In this document: in pieces, positions 1 to 5,957 of the stretch | How positions within the stretch are numbered: position 1 is the stretch's first letter | Layout: every line of letters starts with the position of its first letter | NCBI GenBank assembly: GCA_029067255.1 | Contig: JAIEEW010000162.1 | Span: forward strand, 1 to 6,427 | Length of the DNA stretch: 6,427 nucleotides | From: Clostridia bacterium | Lineage (GTDB): Bacteria; Bacillota; Clostridia; Christensenellales; UBA3700 | Reading direction: 5' to 3' | Notes under the pieces: generated by a model | Database searches by the model: none | Told to the model about the DNA's origin: nothing | The model's input: only the letters and a program-made list of their open reading frames with translations | Made by a program: the position numbers and the translations under genes

Positions 1-233
1 ATCTCGCCGTATTCCAAAGTGTCGCCAGCGAAAAGAAACGCGTTCTTTTCCAGACCTATATTGACAAACGCCGCCTGCATACCGTTAAGTACGTTCTGCA
101 CTTTTCCCTTGTAAATATTGCCCACAAGTCTTGTGAGATTTTTTCTTTCTACCCAAAACTCCACCAACTCGCCGTTTTCAACTATGCACACCTGCGTGTC
201 GCTGGGATTGACGTTGATCAATATATCTTTCAT
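1..233 (-). CDS. rng: Ribonuclease G (RNase E/G family), N-terminal 77 codons, cut by window edge
   Basis: RNase E/G endonucleases cut single-stranded RNA in the cytoplasm; RNase G matures the 16S rRNA 5' end and turns over some mRNAs. The visible part starts MKDILINVNPSD and contains the family's S1-type RNA-binding start, with RLVGNIYKGKVQNVL at residues 36-49 and GMQAAFVNIGLEKNAFLF at 51-68, both close to the RNase E/G consensus. The catalytic DNase I-like domain and zinc-link cysteines lie beyond the window. The ATG at 233-231 overlaps the TGA of the DUF2344 gene (ATGA, 230-233). A GGAGGA ribosome binding site (243-248) sits 9 nt upstream, inside the preceding gene, which fixes the start. 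Naming it RNase G rather than RNase E rests on the family and the gene neighbourhood, since the C-terminal half is not visible. Confidence 0.93.
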   Translation of the reverse strand, partial: MKDILINVNPSDTQVCIVENGELVEFWVERKNLTRLVGNIYKGKVQNVLNGMQAAFVNIGLEKNAFLFAGDTLEYGE

Positions 234-877
234 TTGAGAAATTCCTCCGCGTCTATCAGTTCTCCGTCGACTTTAACGAGTTGAGCGGTTCGGACAATAT
301 CGTTTATTTTTATATCGCAAGAAAACTTTTTGTTGATATCTTCTATAAAAGCGTCGGCGCGCAAATTATCGTTGCCGCTTGCAAGTCGCATATACAGTTT
401 ATTGCCATCGACTTTAAGATCGAAAATAAGAGCCGCCACGTCTTTTTCCACAACTCCGCCTTTTTTACGCGCAGTAATCACATAACTGTCCAAATCTTTT
501 ATTTTCTCAATTTCTTTTGGCAAAACTTCGGCGCATGTCGCGATATAATCGCTCGCTACGACAATTCCCGCTAAGTTGGGATTTTTATCCTTATAAAAAC
601 AAGCCGTCGCTCTCATGCCCTGCGGCATTGCCGCGTTGTATCTGCGCATTACGTCGTCTTTGTCAGAATCTAAACAGTCTATCGCGAAATACTCGGCGCA
701 AGACTGTACTCCGAGCGGAACGGGCGTAGTGGTATACGTAAGCATGTGCGGAACAAATCCTTGCGAATACTTGACGTCGATCTTCGCCCTTTTGAGTCCC
801 CTTTGCAATACGCGCAATATATCTTTGTGAGAAACGTAACTCACGTCGTCTACTTTAAGATGTTTGAGAATTATCAT
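230..877 (-). CDS. Radical SAM-associated protein, DUF2344 / TIGR03936 family
   Basis: A 215-residue cytoplasmic protein of unknown biochemical role, commonly encoded beside or fused to the TIGR03960 radical SAM protein, as here. The family signature is clear at residues 14-64: YVSHKDILRVLQRGLKRA, then YSQGF (37-41) and PVPLGVQSCAEYF (52-64). The rest is less conserved and has no catalytic motif I recognise. A longer reading frame reaches 919, but the ATG at 877 is preferred: family members begin just before the hydrophobic stretch (MIILKHLKV), a GAGGTG ribosome binding site (884-889) lies 6 nt upstream, and this ATG overlaps the TGA of the radical SAM gene (ATGA, 874-877). The stop overlaps rng in the same way. 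The coupled position suggests work with the radical SAM protein, perhaps on ribosomal or other RNA-related substrates; that is inference from neighbours only. Confidence 0.9.
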   Translation of the reverse strand: MIILKHLKVDDVSYVSHKDILRVLQRGLKRAKIDVKYSQGFVPHMLTYTTTPVPLGVQSCAEYFAIDCLDSDKDDVMRRYNAAMPQGMRATACFYKDKNPNLAGIVVASDYIATCAEVLPKEIEKIKDLDSYVITARKKGGVVEKDVAALIFDLKVDGNKLYMRLASGNDNLRADAFIEDINKKFSCDIKINDIVRTAQLVKVDGELIDAEEFLK

Positions 878-2634
878 AGTCCGCACCTCTGCAATCTGTT
901 GGCGCCGCAACCGTTGCACTTGCCGATACAGTTGGGAGTACTGATACCTTCGTACGCTTTCTTTCTCTCGGCAAGCAAGTACTTTTTGCTTACGCCGTTA
1001 TCGATAACGTCCCACGGAAGTTCATCGTCTTCGGCGAAACCTTCAAGAAATTTTTGATAATCTATACTGCTTTCTTCAAACGCCTTTATCCATTTATCGT
1101 AATCAAAATTTTCGCTCCAACTGTCGAATACGCAACCCAGTTCGTACGCTTTGACTATCGCTTTGGCAAGCGACCTGTCCCCCCTTGCAAATACCGCTTC
1201 TATCACGGACGACTGCGCGCCGTGCCAACTGTACTTGACGTTTTTGATACGCAATTTTTCTCTCATAAATTCTTGTTTTGCGCGCATTTCTTCAATGGAG
1301 ATCTGTCTTTCCCACTGAAAAGGCGTAAGCGGTTTTGGAATAAAAATCGAAGTGGATACGGTAATATTAAGCAACTTTGACGTACCGTATTGAGAATGTA
1401 GATACTTGACCAACTTTACAATATTGACTATGCCTTGCAAGTCTTCTTCCGTCTCCGTAGGCAATCCCATTATGAAATAAAGTTTTACGTTTTTTACTCC
1501 GTATTTCAACGCGGATATCAAAGAAGACTTGATGTTTTCGTCGCTGATATTTTTATTGATAACGTCCCTTAGTCTTTGCGTTCCCGCTTCAGGAGCGAAA
1601 GTCAAAGACGCGCCTTGCATTTCTTCGTATATTTCCGCTTCAAAACTGTCTAGTCTAAGCGACGGCAAAGCGAGTTTTACCTTTCGCGCGTCCGCTTCAA
1701 CTTTGATTCTGTCGACCAACTCTTTGAGTTCGGGATAATCGCTCGTACTTAAACTTAGCAATCCCATTTCGTCGTAACCGGTGCTATCCATAAGTTCGCA
1801 AGCCTGTCTTACCAAAGTGTCAACGCTTCCCTTTCTTATAGGTCTATAATAGAATCCCGCTTGACAAAATCTGCAACCGTTGGCGCAACCCCTAAAAAGT
1901 TCTATCGACGAACGGTCGTGAACTATATCGCAGTTGGGAACGAGTATCTTCGTCGGATAGTACGCTTTGTCGAGATCTTCGACGACTGCCCTTTTAGTGG
2001 GATTGTTGAGCGAAGGAACGAAAACGCCGTCCAACTCGCAAGCCTTTTTCAAAAACTCGCTTTTCGTCAAATTATTCTTTCTGCACTCTCTATGCAACTT
2101 TACAAGTTCGTCTAGATTTTTTTCGCCTTCTCCTATAAGTACCGCGTCGAAAAAGTCCGCAAACGGCATAGGATTAACCACGCACGGACCGCCCGCTACT
2201 ATCGGCGGAATATCTTCGCCCCTATCTTTTGCGAAATAAGGAACGCCGATTAGATCGAGCATATAAACAATATTCGTAAACTGAAGTTCAAACTGAACGG
2301 AAAATCCGATAAGATCAAACTCTTTTATATCTTTTTTAGTTTCCAGAGAAAATAGCGGAAGTCCGTTTTCTTTAAGAAGAGCCGCCATATCGAGATCGGG
2401 CGCGTACGCTCTCTCGCATACCACGCCTTCGGTATCGTTGAGCATATGATACAGTATCCTAGTACCCACGTTGCTCATACCGACTTCGTACTTGTCGCTG
2501 AAACAAAGACATACCCTTTCTTCGCAAAACTTTTCCATATCGGGCAGATTGTATTCTCCGCCTACGTATCTCGCCGGTTTTTGGACTTTCAATAAAATAT
2601 CTTTCAACTTATCCAACGCTCTTTCCCCGCTCAC
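874..2634 (-). CDS. B12-binding-fold radical SAM protein, TIGR03960 family
   Basis: A 586-residue radical SAM protein of unknown substrate. The N-terminal third (about residues 35-175) resembles a cobalamin-binding Rossmann-type domain but shows no DxHxxG motif, so B12 binding is uncertain. The radical SAM core carries the cluster motif CANGCRFC (C250, C254, C257), then a TIM-barrel region with SLSTSDYPEL (295-304), LPSLRLDSF (323-331), TFAPEAGTQRLRDVINK (345-361) and YFIMGLPTETEEDL (386-399). The tail has LPWDVIDNGV (539-548) and four cysteines (569, 573, 576, 584) that could hold a second metal site. The start is GTG at 2634, overlapping the TGA of the sugar-kinase gene (2631-2634). No strong ribosome binding site precedes it, so it probably depends on coupling. 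A TTG at codon 7, 7 nt after GGGGA, is an alternative. Length and ends fit the family. The neighbouring DUF2344 gene is its usual partner. Confidence 0.92.
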   Translation of the reverse strand: MSGERALDKLKDILLKVQKPARYVGGEYNLPDMEKFCEERVCLCFSDKYEVGMSNVGTRILYHMLNDTEGVVCERAYAPDLDMAALLKENGLPLFSLETKKDIKEFDLIGFSVQFELQFTNIVYMLDLIGVPYFAKDRGEDIPPIVAGGPCVVNPMPFADFFDAVLIGEGEKNLDELVKLHRECRKNNLTKSEFLKKACELDGVFVPSLNNPTKRAVVEDLDKAYYPTKILVPNCDIVHDRSSIELFRGCANGCRFCQAGFYYRPIRKGSVDTLVRQACELMDSTGYDEMGLLSLSTSDYPELKELVDRIKVEADARKVKLALPSLRLDSFEAEIYEEMQGASLTFAPEAGTQRLRDVINKNISDENIKSSLISALKYGVKNVKLYFIMGLPTETEEDLQGIVNIVKLVKYLHSQYGTSKLLNITVSTSIFIPKPLTPFQWERQISIEEMRAKQEFMREKLRIKNVKYSWHGAQSSVIEAVFARGDRSLAKAIVKAYELGCVFDSWSENFDYDKWIKAFEESSIDYQKFLEGFAEDDELPWDVIDNGVSKKYLLAERKKAYEGISTPNCIGKCNGCGANRLQRCGL

Positions 2635-3572
2635 ATTGTTAGAGCCGCGGCGCCTAAAAATCCCGCGCTGTTGCCTAGACTTGCGCCGACTACGTCAACG
2701 TAAGGATAGAAACCGTTGTTGTCAATATATTCGTTTAACATTTTCTTTATGGGAAGAATAAGCGTCGCGCCTTCGTTGGCGATACCGCCGCCCAAAACGA
2801 AAGCCTGCGGATGCAAGATATTCGTAAGACCTATAATGCCGTAAGTAACGTATCCTATATATTTATCCACTACGTTTTTCGCCGTTGCGTCGCCTTCTCT
2901 CGCCGCAATAAACGCGGACTTTCCGCTTACTCCGTCTTTACAAATTTGAGCAAGCAGACTGTTGGGATTTTCGCTTGCAGCCCGTTTTGTCTGCGCCACC
3001 AAAGCCGACGCGGAAATATAACTTTCCCAACAACCTTTGTTGCCGCACGAACATTCGCTTTGGTCGTCTATGCATATACCCATATGCCCCGCTTCCGCTC
3101 CCGCGCAACCCAGTCCTTCAAAAAGTTTTCCGTCGATAATAATGCCCGAACCTATACCCGTGCCAAGCGTTATGAAAACGATATTTTTGAAATTGCGACC
3201 GCTTCCGAATCTCTGCTCGCCAAGCGCGGCGCAGTTGGCGTCGTTGCAGACTTTGCAAGTTATTCCGGTAAGGTTTTTGACGTCGTTTGCAAGATCGACG
3301 CCTTTCCAGTTGAGATTAGCGCACGACATAACAAGTCCGGCGCGAGAATTGACTATACCGGGAACGCCTATGCCTATGCCGCTCAACTCTTCAAAATCCA
3401 GTCCCGCTTGATCGCAAAGCGATCTTATGTTGCCGATCAATTCGAGTAGTATCGCATCGTAACCTCTCTCCATCTGCGTCTTGTATTCCATAGACGACGC
3501 GATATTGCCGAAGTCGTCTACTATCCCCATCTTAACGTTTTTCCCGCCTATATCCACACCAGCGTAATACAT
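2631..3572 (-). CDS. ROK-family sugar kinase, glucokinase-like
   Basis: A 313-residue cytoplasmic kinase predicted to phosphorylate a hexose, most likely glucose, with ATP. Motifs seen: N-terminal phosphate loop GVDIGGKNVKMGIVD (5-19); GIGIGVPGIVN (65-75); catalytic Asp111 in NDANCAALGE (110-119); GTGIGSG nucleotide loop (137-143); sugar/metal motif EAGHMG (160-165); zinc motif CSCGNKGCWE with C174, C176, C181 and probably H163; and the ROK signature region continuing to GGGIANEG (261-268). The length is normal. The usual DIGGT reads DIGGK here. The ATG at 3572 has AAGAGG (3581-3586) 8 nt upstream and a good promoter behind it. The stop overlaps the start of the radical SAM gene by 4 bp, so the kinase leads that gene group. 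Sugar specificity (glucose, N-acetylmannosamine, fructose) cannot be decided from motifs alone. Confidence 0.9.
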   Translation of the reverse strand: MYYAGVDIGGKNVKMGIVDDFGNIASSMEYKTQMERGYDAILLELIGNIRSLCDQAGLDFEELSGIGIGVPGIVNSRAGLVMSCANLNWKGVDLANDVKNLTGITCKVCNDANCAALGEQRFGSGRNFKNIVFITLGTGIGSGIIIDGKLFEGLGCAGAEAGHMGICIDDQSECSCGNKGCWESYISASALVAQTKRAASENPNSLLAQICKDGVSGKSAFIAAREGDATAKNVVDKYIGYVTYGIIGLTNILHPQAFVLGGGIANEGATLILPIKKMLNEYIDNNGFYPYVDVVGASLGNSAGFLGAAALTM

Positions 3573-3580
3573 TGCCGCTA

Positions 3581-3586
3581 CCTCTT
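3581..3586 (-). promoter_or_regulatory. Ribosome binding site of the ROK kinase gene
   Basis: The minus strand reads AAGAGG 8 nt before the ATG at 3572. It supports that start and gives the first gene of the downstream group its own translation entry. Confidence 0.8.
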
Positions 3587-3605
3587 AATATAAGTAATAT
3601 AATTC

Positions 3606-3634
3606 AGTATAACAAAAATACCCTGCAAAAGCAA
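3606..3634 (-). promoter_or_regulatory. Predicted sigma-A promoter of the ROK kinase / radical SAM / rng group
   Basis: The minus strand has -35 TTGCTT (3629-3634), a 17-nt spacer, and -10 TATACT (3606-3611) preceded by TG one base upstream (extended -10). It lies about 35 nt upstream of the kinase ATG, so the transcript would have a short leader with no room for a riboswitch. The -35 box overlaps the weak terminator hairpin of the upstream group. This is a sequence match only. Confidence 0.7.
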
Positions 3635-3636
3635 GG
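3611..3636 (-). terminator. Weak candidate rho-independent terminator after the spoIVFB-like gene
   Basis: On the minus strand, CCTTGC pairs with GCAGGG around a TTTT loop (6 bp including one G-U pair), followed by TATTTTTGTT. It stands about 67 nt beyond the protease stop codon and would separate the min/protease group from the kinase group. The stem is short and the U-run is interrupted, so read-through is likely. Confidence 0.4.
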
Positions 3637-3645
3637 CATTTTTCG

Positions 3646-3697
3646 GCTAATGATTTATCAAAAGCAATACGACCGTCTGAAATAATTAGCGCGCTAA
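3646..3697. repeat. Inverted repeat and 12-bp palindrome between protease and kinase genes
   Basis: An 11-bp inverted repeat, GCTAATGATTT (3646-3656) and AAATAATTAGC (3680-3690), has one mismatch and a 23-nt loop. Its right arm overlaps a perfect 12-bp palindrome, TTAGCGCGCTAA (3686-3697). These sit just after the protease stop codon (3703). They could form alternative mRNA 3' structures or be a protein-binding site; no U-run follows, so this is not a standard terminator. The rest of the 130-bp gap holds only the weak terminator and the promoter. Confidence 0.5.
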
Positions 3698-3702
3698 ATA
3701 AA

Positions 3703-4545
3703 TCAAGCGACGGAATCGCAATTGTTGAGCGCTTGCAAAACCGTTACGCTTAGTTCGTTGCGAAGACATAACTCGCCAAACTTTTCTTCGCTCACTTCGC
3801 AGACTTTTACGCCGTCGCCGTCAACCAGAATAAATCTACTGATGCCGTCTCGCTCGACAAACTTCAAAAGTTGGAAAAGCCGACAGTCTTGAGATATATA
3901 AACCGTCTTTTCGCGCACTCCGTGAGAGAAGTCTTTGACGAAAGGACGATTTCTGGCGATATGGTAGTAAGTCTGCGCTCTGCTCGTAAATATTCCGCTC
4001 AAAAGCAAAAACAGTCCGAATATCGGAACGGATATATTTTTCGTCCAAAACACCGTTGCTATGCCTGCGACAAACAGCGCGCTTCCCGCGCTAACGGTGC
4101 AGATCCTGAGCGCTTTGATTGCTTTGAGTTTGTTTTTTACAAGTCCGGTAACCACTCTGCTTCCGTCCAAAGGATAAAACGGAAGCAGGTTGACCAGACC
4201 CAGCGCCAGATTAGCAAGACATATGCCTTTTGTGTAGACGTATATGTCCGGCATTACCCACCAAAGCGCAACGATAAAAGTTGATACCGCCAGATTGAAA
4301 AACGGCGCGGCCAACGCGATCAAAATATTGTCGCTGTCGTTGTAATCGTCTCCGCAATCCACTACTCCGCCGTACGGCATAAGAGTTATCACGCCGCTTT
4401 TATATCCGCGAAGACTTGCCATTCGGTTGTGCGCGATCTCATGCGCAACTATACTGACCAGATATCCGCACAGCAACTCGAACTGTCCTATCACAAGAAA
4501 GTATCCTGCAAGCAGATAAAACAGCGGATGAAGTTTTATTTTCAA
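3703..4545 (-). CDS. SpoIVFB-like intramembrane site-2 metalloprotease (M50B)
   Basis: A 280-residue membrane zinc protease. Family members cleave substrates within or near the membrane; SpoIVFB activates pro-sigma-K in the sporulating mother cell. The zinc motif HEIAH is at 35-39 (H35, E36, H39), inside the second half of a hydrophobic N-terminal region. The third ligand motif is NLLPFYPLDGSRVV at 119-132 (D127). Hydrophobic segments lie at about 7-30, 73-97, 104-125, 148-166 and 171-187. The C-terminal third (about 205-270) is soluble and resembles the CBS-like ATP-sensing domain of SpoIVFB. The start is TTG at 4545, 4 nt after the stop of the upstream microprotein, with AGG about 11 nt before; family members begin similarly (MKIKLHPLF). 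The rare start and tight spacing suggest coupling. Whether this organism sporulates cannot be told here, and a non-sporulation M50B protease remains possible. Confidence 0.88.
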   Translation of the reverse strand: MKIKLHPLFYLLAGYFLVIGQFELLCGYLVSIVAHEIAHNRMASLRGYKSGVITLMPYGGVVDCGDDYNDSDNILIALAAPFFNLAVSTFIVALWWVMPDIYVYTKGICLANLALGLVNLLPFYPLDGSRVVTGLVKNKLKAIKALRICTVSAGSALFVAGIATVFWTKNISVPIFGLFLLLSGIFTSRAQTYYHIARNRPFVKDFSHGVREKTVYISQDCRLFQLLKFVERDGISRFILVDGDGVKVCEVSEEKFGELCLRNELSVTVLQALNNCDSVA

Positions 4546-4549
4546 TCTC

Positions 4550-4732
4550 TTAGAAGCCTATCTCGATAATCTTCGAAATCATCACGCCGCAACTTATACC
4601 CACGCAAATAAGCGCTTGTACAATAAAGATATCAAGAGCGTTGATTTTCTTTTTCTTCGCTGTCGCCTTACGGGTAATGTTTTGATTTGGAAAGTTTACG
4701 CTTTCGGTAATTTTGCAATCGTCGTATTTCAT
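4550..4732 (-). CDS. 60-residue single-pass membrane protein upstream of the SpoIVFB-like protease
   Basis: I do not recognise this as a named family. The protein has a polar N-terminal half with a basic cluster (RKATAKKKK, 21-29), then one hydrophobic helix at about 33-55 (LDIFIVQALICVGISCGVMI), and ends 5 residues later. The positive cluster before the helix predicts an N-in topology with almost nothing outside. The ATG at 4732 is well supported by AGGAG (4739-4743), 6 nt upstream, and the stop lies 4 nt before the protease TTG start. In B. subtilis, spoIVFA, encoding an M23-like membrane inhibitor and anchor of SpoIVFB, occupies this place, and M23 proteins are common here in Clostridia. 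This could be the cytoplasmic and membrane part of such a protein without its outer domain, or an unrelated microprotein. That it is a real gene is likely; the function is inference. Confidence 0.7.
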   Translation of the reverse strand: MKYDDCKITESVNFPNQNITRKATAKKKKINALDIFIVQALICVGISCGVMISKIIEIGF

Positions 4733-4738
4733 ATTCCA

Positions 4739-4743
4739 CTCCT
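4739..4743 (-). promoter_or_regulatory. Ribosome binding site of the 60-residue membrane protein gene
   Basis: The minus strand reads AGGAG 6 nt before the ATG at 4732. This is the main evidence that the short reading frame is translated. Confidence 0.75.
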
Positions 4744-4752
4744 ACGGTTAAG

Positions 4753-4782
4753 ATAGTATATACTATTTCGCCGCTTTACCAA
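4753..4782 (-). promoter_or_regulatory. Candidate internal promoter with palindromic -10 region, minE-orf60 gap
   Basis: The minus strand shows -35 TTGGTA (4777-4782), a 16-nt spacer and -10 TATACT (4755-4760). The -10 sits inside a perfect 14-bp palindrome, ATAGTATATACTAT (4753-4766). The gap between minE and the microprotein is 77 bp, longer than the other junctions in this group, which leaves room for such a promoter. The -35 matches consensus at 4 of 6 bases, so this is tentative. The palindrome could also be an operator. Confidence 0.4.
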
Positions 4783-4809
4783 ATATGACACAAAAATAAA
4801 ATTTATCTG

Positions 4810-5043
4810 TCAGACTATCTGCGGAGCGTTGATATTCACTGCTTTGGCAAAGATGTTTATTTGATAATTTCCTTCGTCCAACACGTCTATATTTACACTG
4901 AGATCTCCCGACAAAGTCATGTAATAACTCAAAAGCGTTTTTATATCGCTTTCCAACGCTTTTGTCAACCCTTCGTAAGCGGTTATTTTATCTTGCAACA
5001 AAACTCTTTTAAGACGTTTTGCCATCATCTTGCTCTCGTTCAT
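4810..5043 (-). CDS. minE: Cell division topological specificity factor MinE
   Basis: MinE stimulates the ATPase of membrane-bound MinD and drives or limits its movement so that division occurs at the right site. This 77-residue protein has the MinD-interacting segment AKRLKRVLLQDK at 8-19, matching the AKERLxxxVxxxR-type region of the family. It is followed by the topological specificity domain with ESDIKTLLSYYM (31-42), LSVNIDVLDEGN (48-59) and a final beta strand (YQINIFAKAVNI). Only 7 residues precede AKRL, against about 17 in E. coli MinE, so the usual hydrophobic membrane-targeting start is missing. The ATG at 5043 has GAGG (5051-5054), 7 nt upstream, and starts 1 nt after the minD stop. 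In-frame codons upstream reach a TGA within about seven codons, so no longer version exists. Confidence 0.87.
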   Translation of the reverse strand: MNESKMMAKRLKRVLLQDKITAYEGLTKALESDIKTLLSYYMTLSGDLSVNIDVLDEGNYQINIFAKAVNINAPQIV

Positions 5044-5044
5044 T

Positions 5045-5836
5045 TTAATACCTCGCTGACATCAGTCTTCTGAATTTGCCGACTATTCCCCTATGTCCTT
5101 TGGTAACGTCGTAAAGTTTGAAAGTATTATCAAGTATATTGCGCGCAATCATGTCTATCGCGTCGCGCGAAGACGAACTGTTCATACCTATCCTACCCAA
5201 CTGCGAATACACTGTTATCGCGTCGTCTTCCGGAACCATCCCTATAAGCGGACATCTTAAAATATTTGAAATTTCTCCGCCGCTCATCATCTTCCCCGTA
5301 ACGACAAAATCCCCCCTAACGCGGTTGACTATAAGATTTATCGCGTTGAGTTTGTAACTTCTAAGTATAGATAATACCTTGTCCCCGTCCCTTATCGCAG
5401 GTATGTGCGGAGTGGTAACGAGCAACGCTTCGTCGCAACAACTCACCGCTCTGTGAAAACCGCCGTCTATCCCCGCGGGGCAGTCGATAAGAATAAAATC
5501 AAACATATTCTCTATTCTGTTTATAAGATCTCTAAAAGACGCCGCCGAAAGCCTATCGCTGCTGTACGCGTGCGCCGACGGCAAAAGATAAAGACTGCTT
5601 CCTTCTTCTTGCAAAAGAGCCTGATTTATATGGCATTTGTTGTCAATTACGTCAGCCATATCGTATACGACGCGACTTTCCATACCCATAACGACGTCAA
5701 GATTATTCAAACCTATATCGCCGTCTATCATAAGCACGTTTTTACCTTTATTTGCCAGACAAATACCTAAACTCGCAAGTACGCTTGTTTTGCCGACCCC
5801 GCCTTTACCAGACGTAACCACGATTTTTCTCGACAT
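5045..5836 (-). CDS. minD: Septum site-determining ATPase MinD
   Basis: A 263-residue ParA/MinD ATPase that binds the membrane when ATP-bound, recruits the division inhibitor MinC, and is released by MinE. It shows the deviant Walker A motif KGGVGKTS (11-18), DGDIGLNNLDVVMG (38-51), Walker B FILIDCPAGI (114-123, D118), and TTPHIPAIRDGDKV (141-154). The C-terminal amphipathic helix GIVGKFRRLMSARY (250-263) is the membrane anchor. The ATG at 5836 is chosen because AAGGAG (5843-5848) lies 6 nt upstream and MSRKIVVTSGKGG is the usual family beginning; an in-frame GTG at 5851 lies beyond that site and has no ribosome binding site of its own. It leads the gene group, with minE 1 nt downstream. The usual upstream minC is not present in the 590 bp before it. 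Confidence 0.95.
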   Translation of the reverse strand: MSRKIVVTSGKGGVGKTSVLASLGICLANKGKNVLMIDGDIGLNNLDVVMGMESRVVYDMADVIDNKCHINQALLQEEGSSLYLLPSAHAYSSDRLSAASFRDLINRIENMFDFILIDCPAGIDGGFHRAVSCCDEALLVTTPHIPAIRDGDKVLSILRSYKLNAINLIVNRVRGDFVVTGKMMSGGEISNILRCPLIGMVPEDDAITVYSQLGRIGMNSSSSRDAIDMIARNILDNTFKLYDVTKGHRGIVGKFRRLMSARY

Positions 5837-5862
5837 ACTTCTCTCCTTCACAAATACCGTAA

Positions 5863-5902
5863 AAGTTTACTTTATTATATAAGTTTACAATGTCTGCAAA
5901 AA
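5863..5902 (-). promoter_or_regulatory. Candidate minD promoter flanked by direct repeats
   Basis: The minus strand carries a perfect -10 TATAAT (5874-5879). A 17-nt spacer would place the -35 at TTTTTG (5897-5902), a poor match. An 8-bp direct repeat, GTAAACTT on the minus strand, lies on both sides of the -10 (5881-5888 and 5863-5870, 18-bp period). That spacing is near two helix turns and could mark an activator or repressor site. The call rests on the -10 and its position 38 nt upstream of the ATG. Confidence 0.45.
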
Positions 5903-5957
5903 GAGAAATAACACAAATTGTATTCTGTTCCCTAAATTTGTCGAAATGCAACAAAAA

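Noticed and set aside
878..919. Longer DUF2344 start at 919
   Set aside because: The extra 14 residues translate the cysteine-rich tail of the radical SAM gene in another frame. The ATG at 877 has a good ribosome binding site and fits the family beginning.
2863..2871. TTATCCACT, one base off a DnaA box
   Set aside because: A single imperfect copy inside the kinase coding region with no cluster or AT-rich unwinding region.
2811..3449. 212-codon open frame on the plus strand
   Set aside because: It lies fully inside the kinase gene on the opposite strand, has no family resemblance and arises from codon bias of the real gene. The same holds for the other plus-strand frames.
3611..3640. Plus-strand terminator (CCCTGC AAAA GCAAGG then CATTTTT)
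   Set aside because: There is no plus-strand gene upstream and the stem has a C-A mismatch in this orientation, whereas the minus-strand reading pairs fully with a G-U.
4782..4789. GTCATATT resembling a sigma-E -35 element before the microprotein/protease genes
   Set aside because: No CATACAnT-like -10 stands at the required 14-16 nt distance. The nearest candidate (TATATACT) is about 19 nt away and matches poorly.
5837..5851. Longer MinD start (GTG at 5851, adding MKERS)
   Set aside because: The ribosome binding site AAGGAG lies inside this extension and is spaced for the ATG at 5836; no site precedes the GTG, and family members begin at the later Met.
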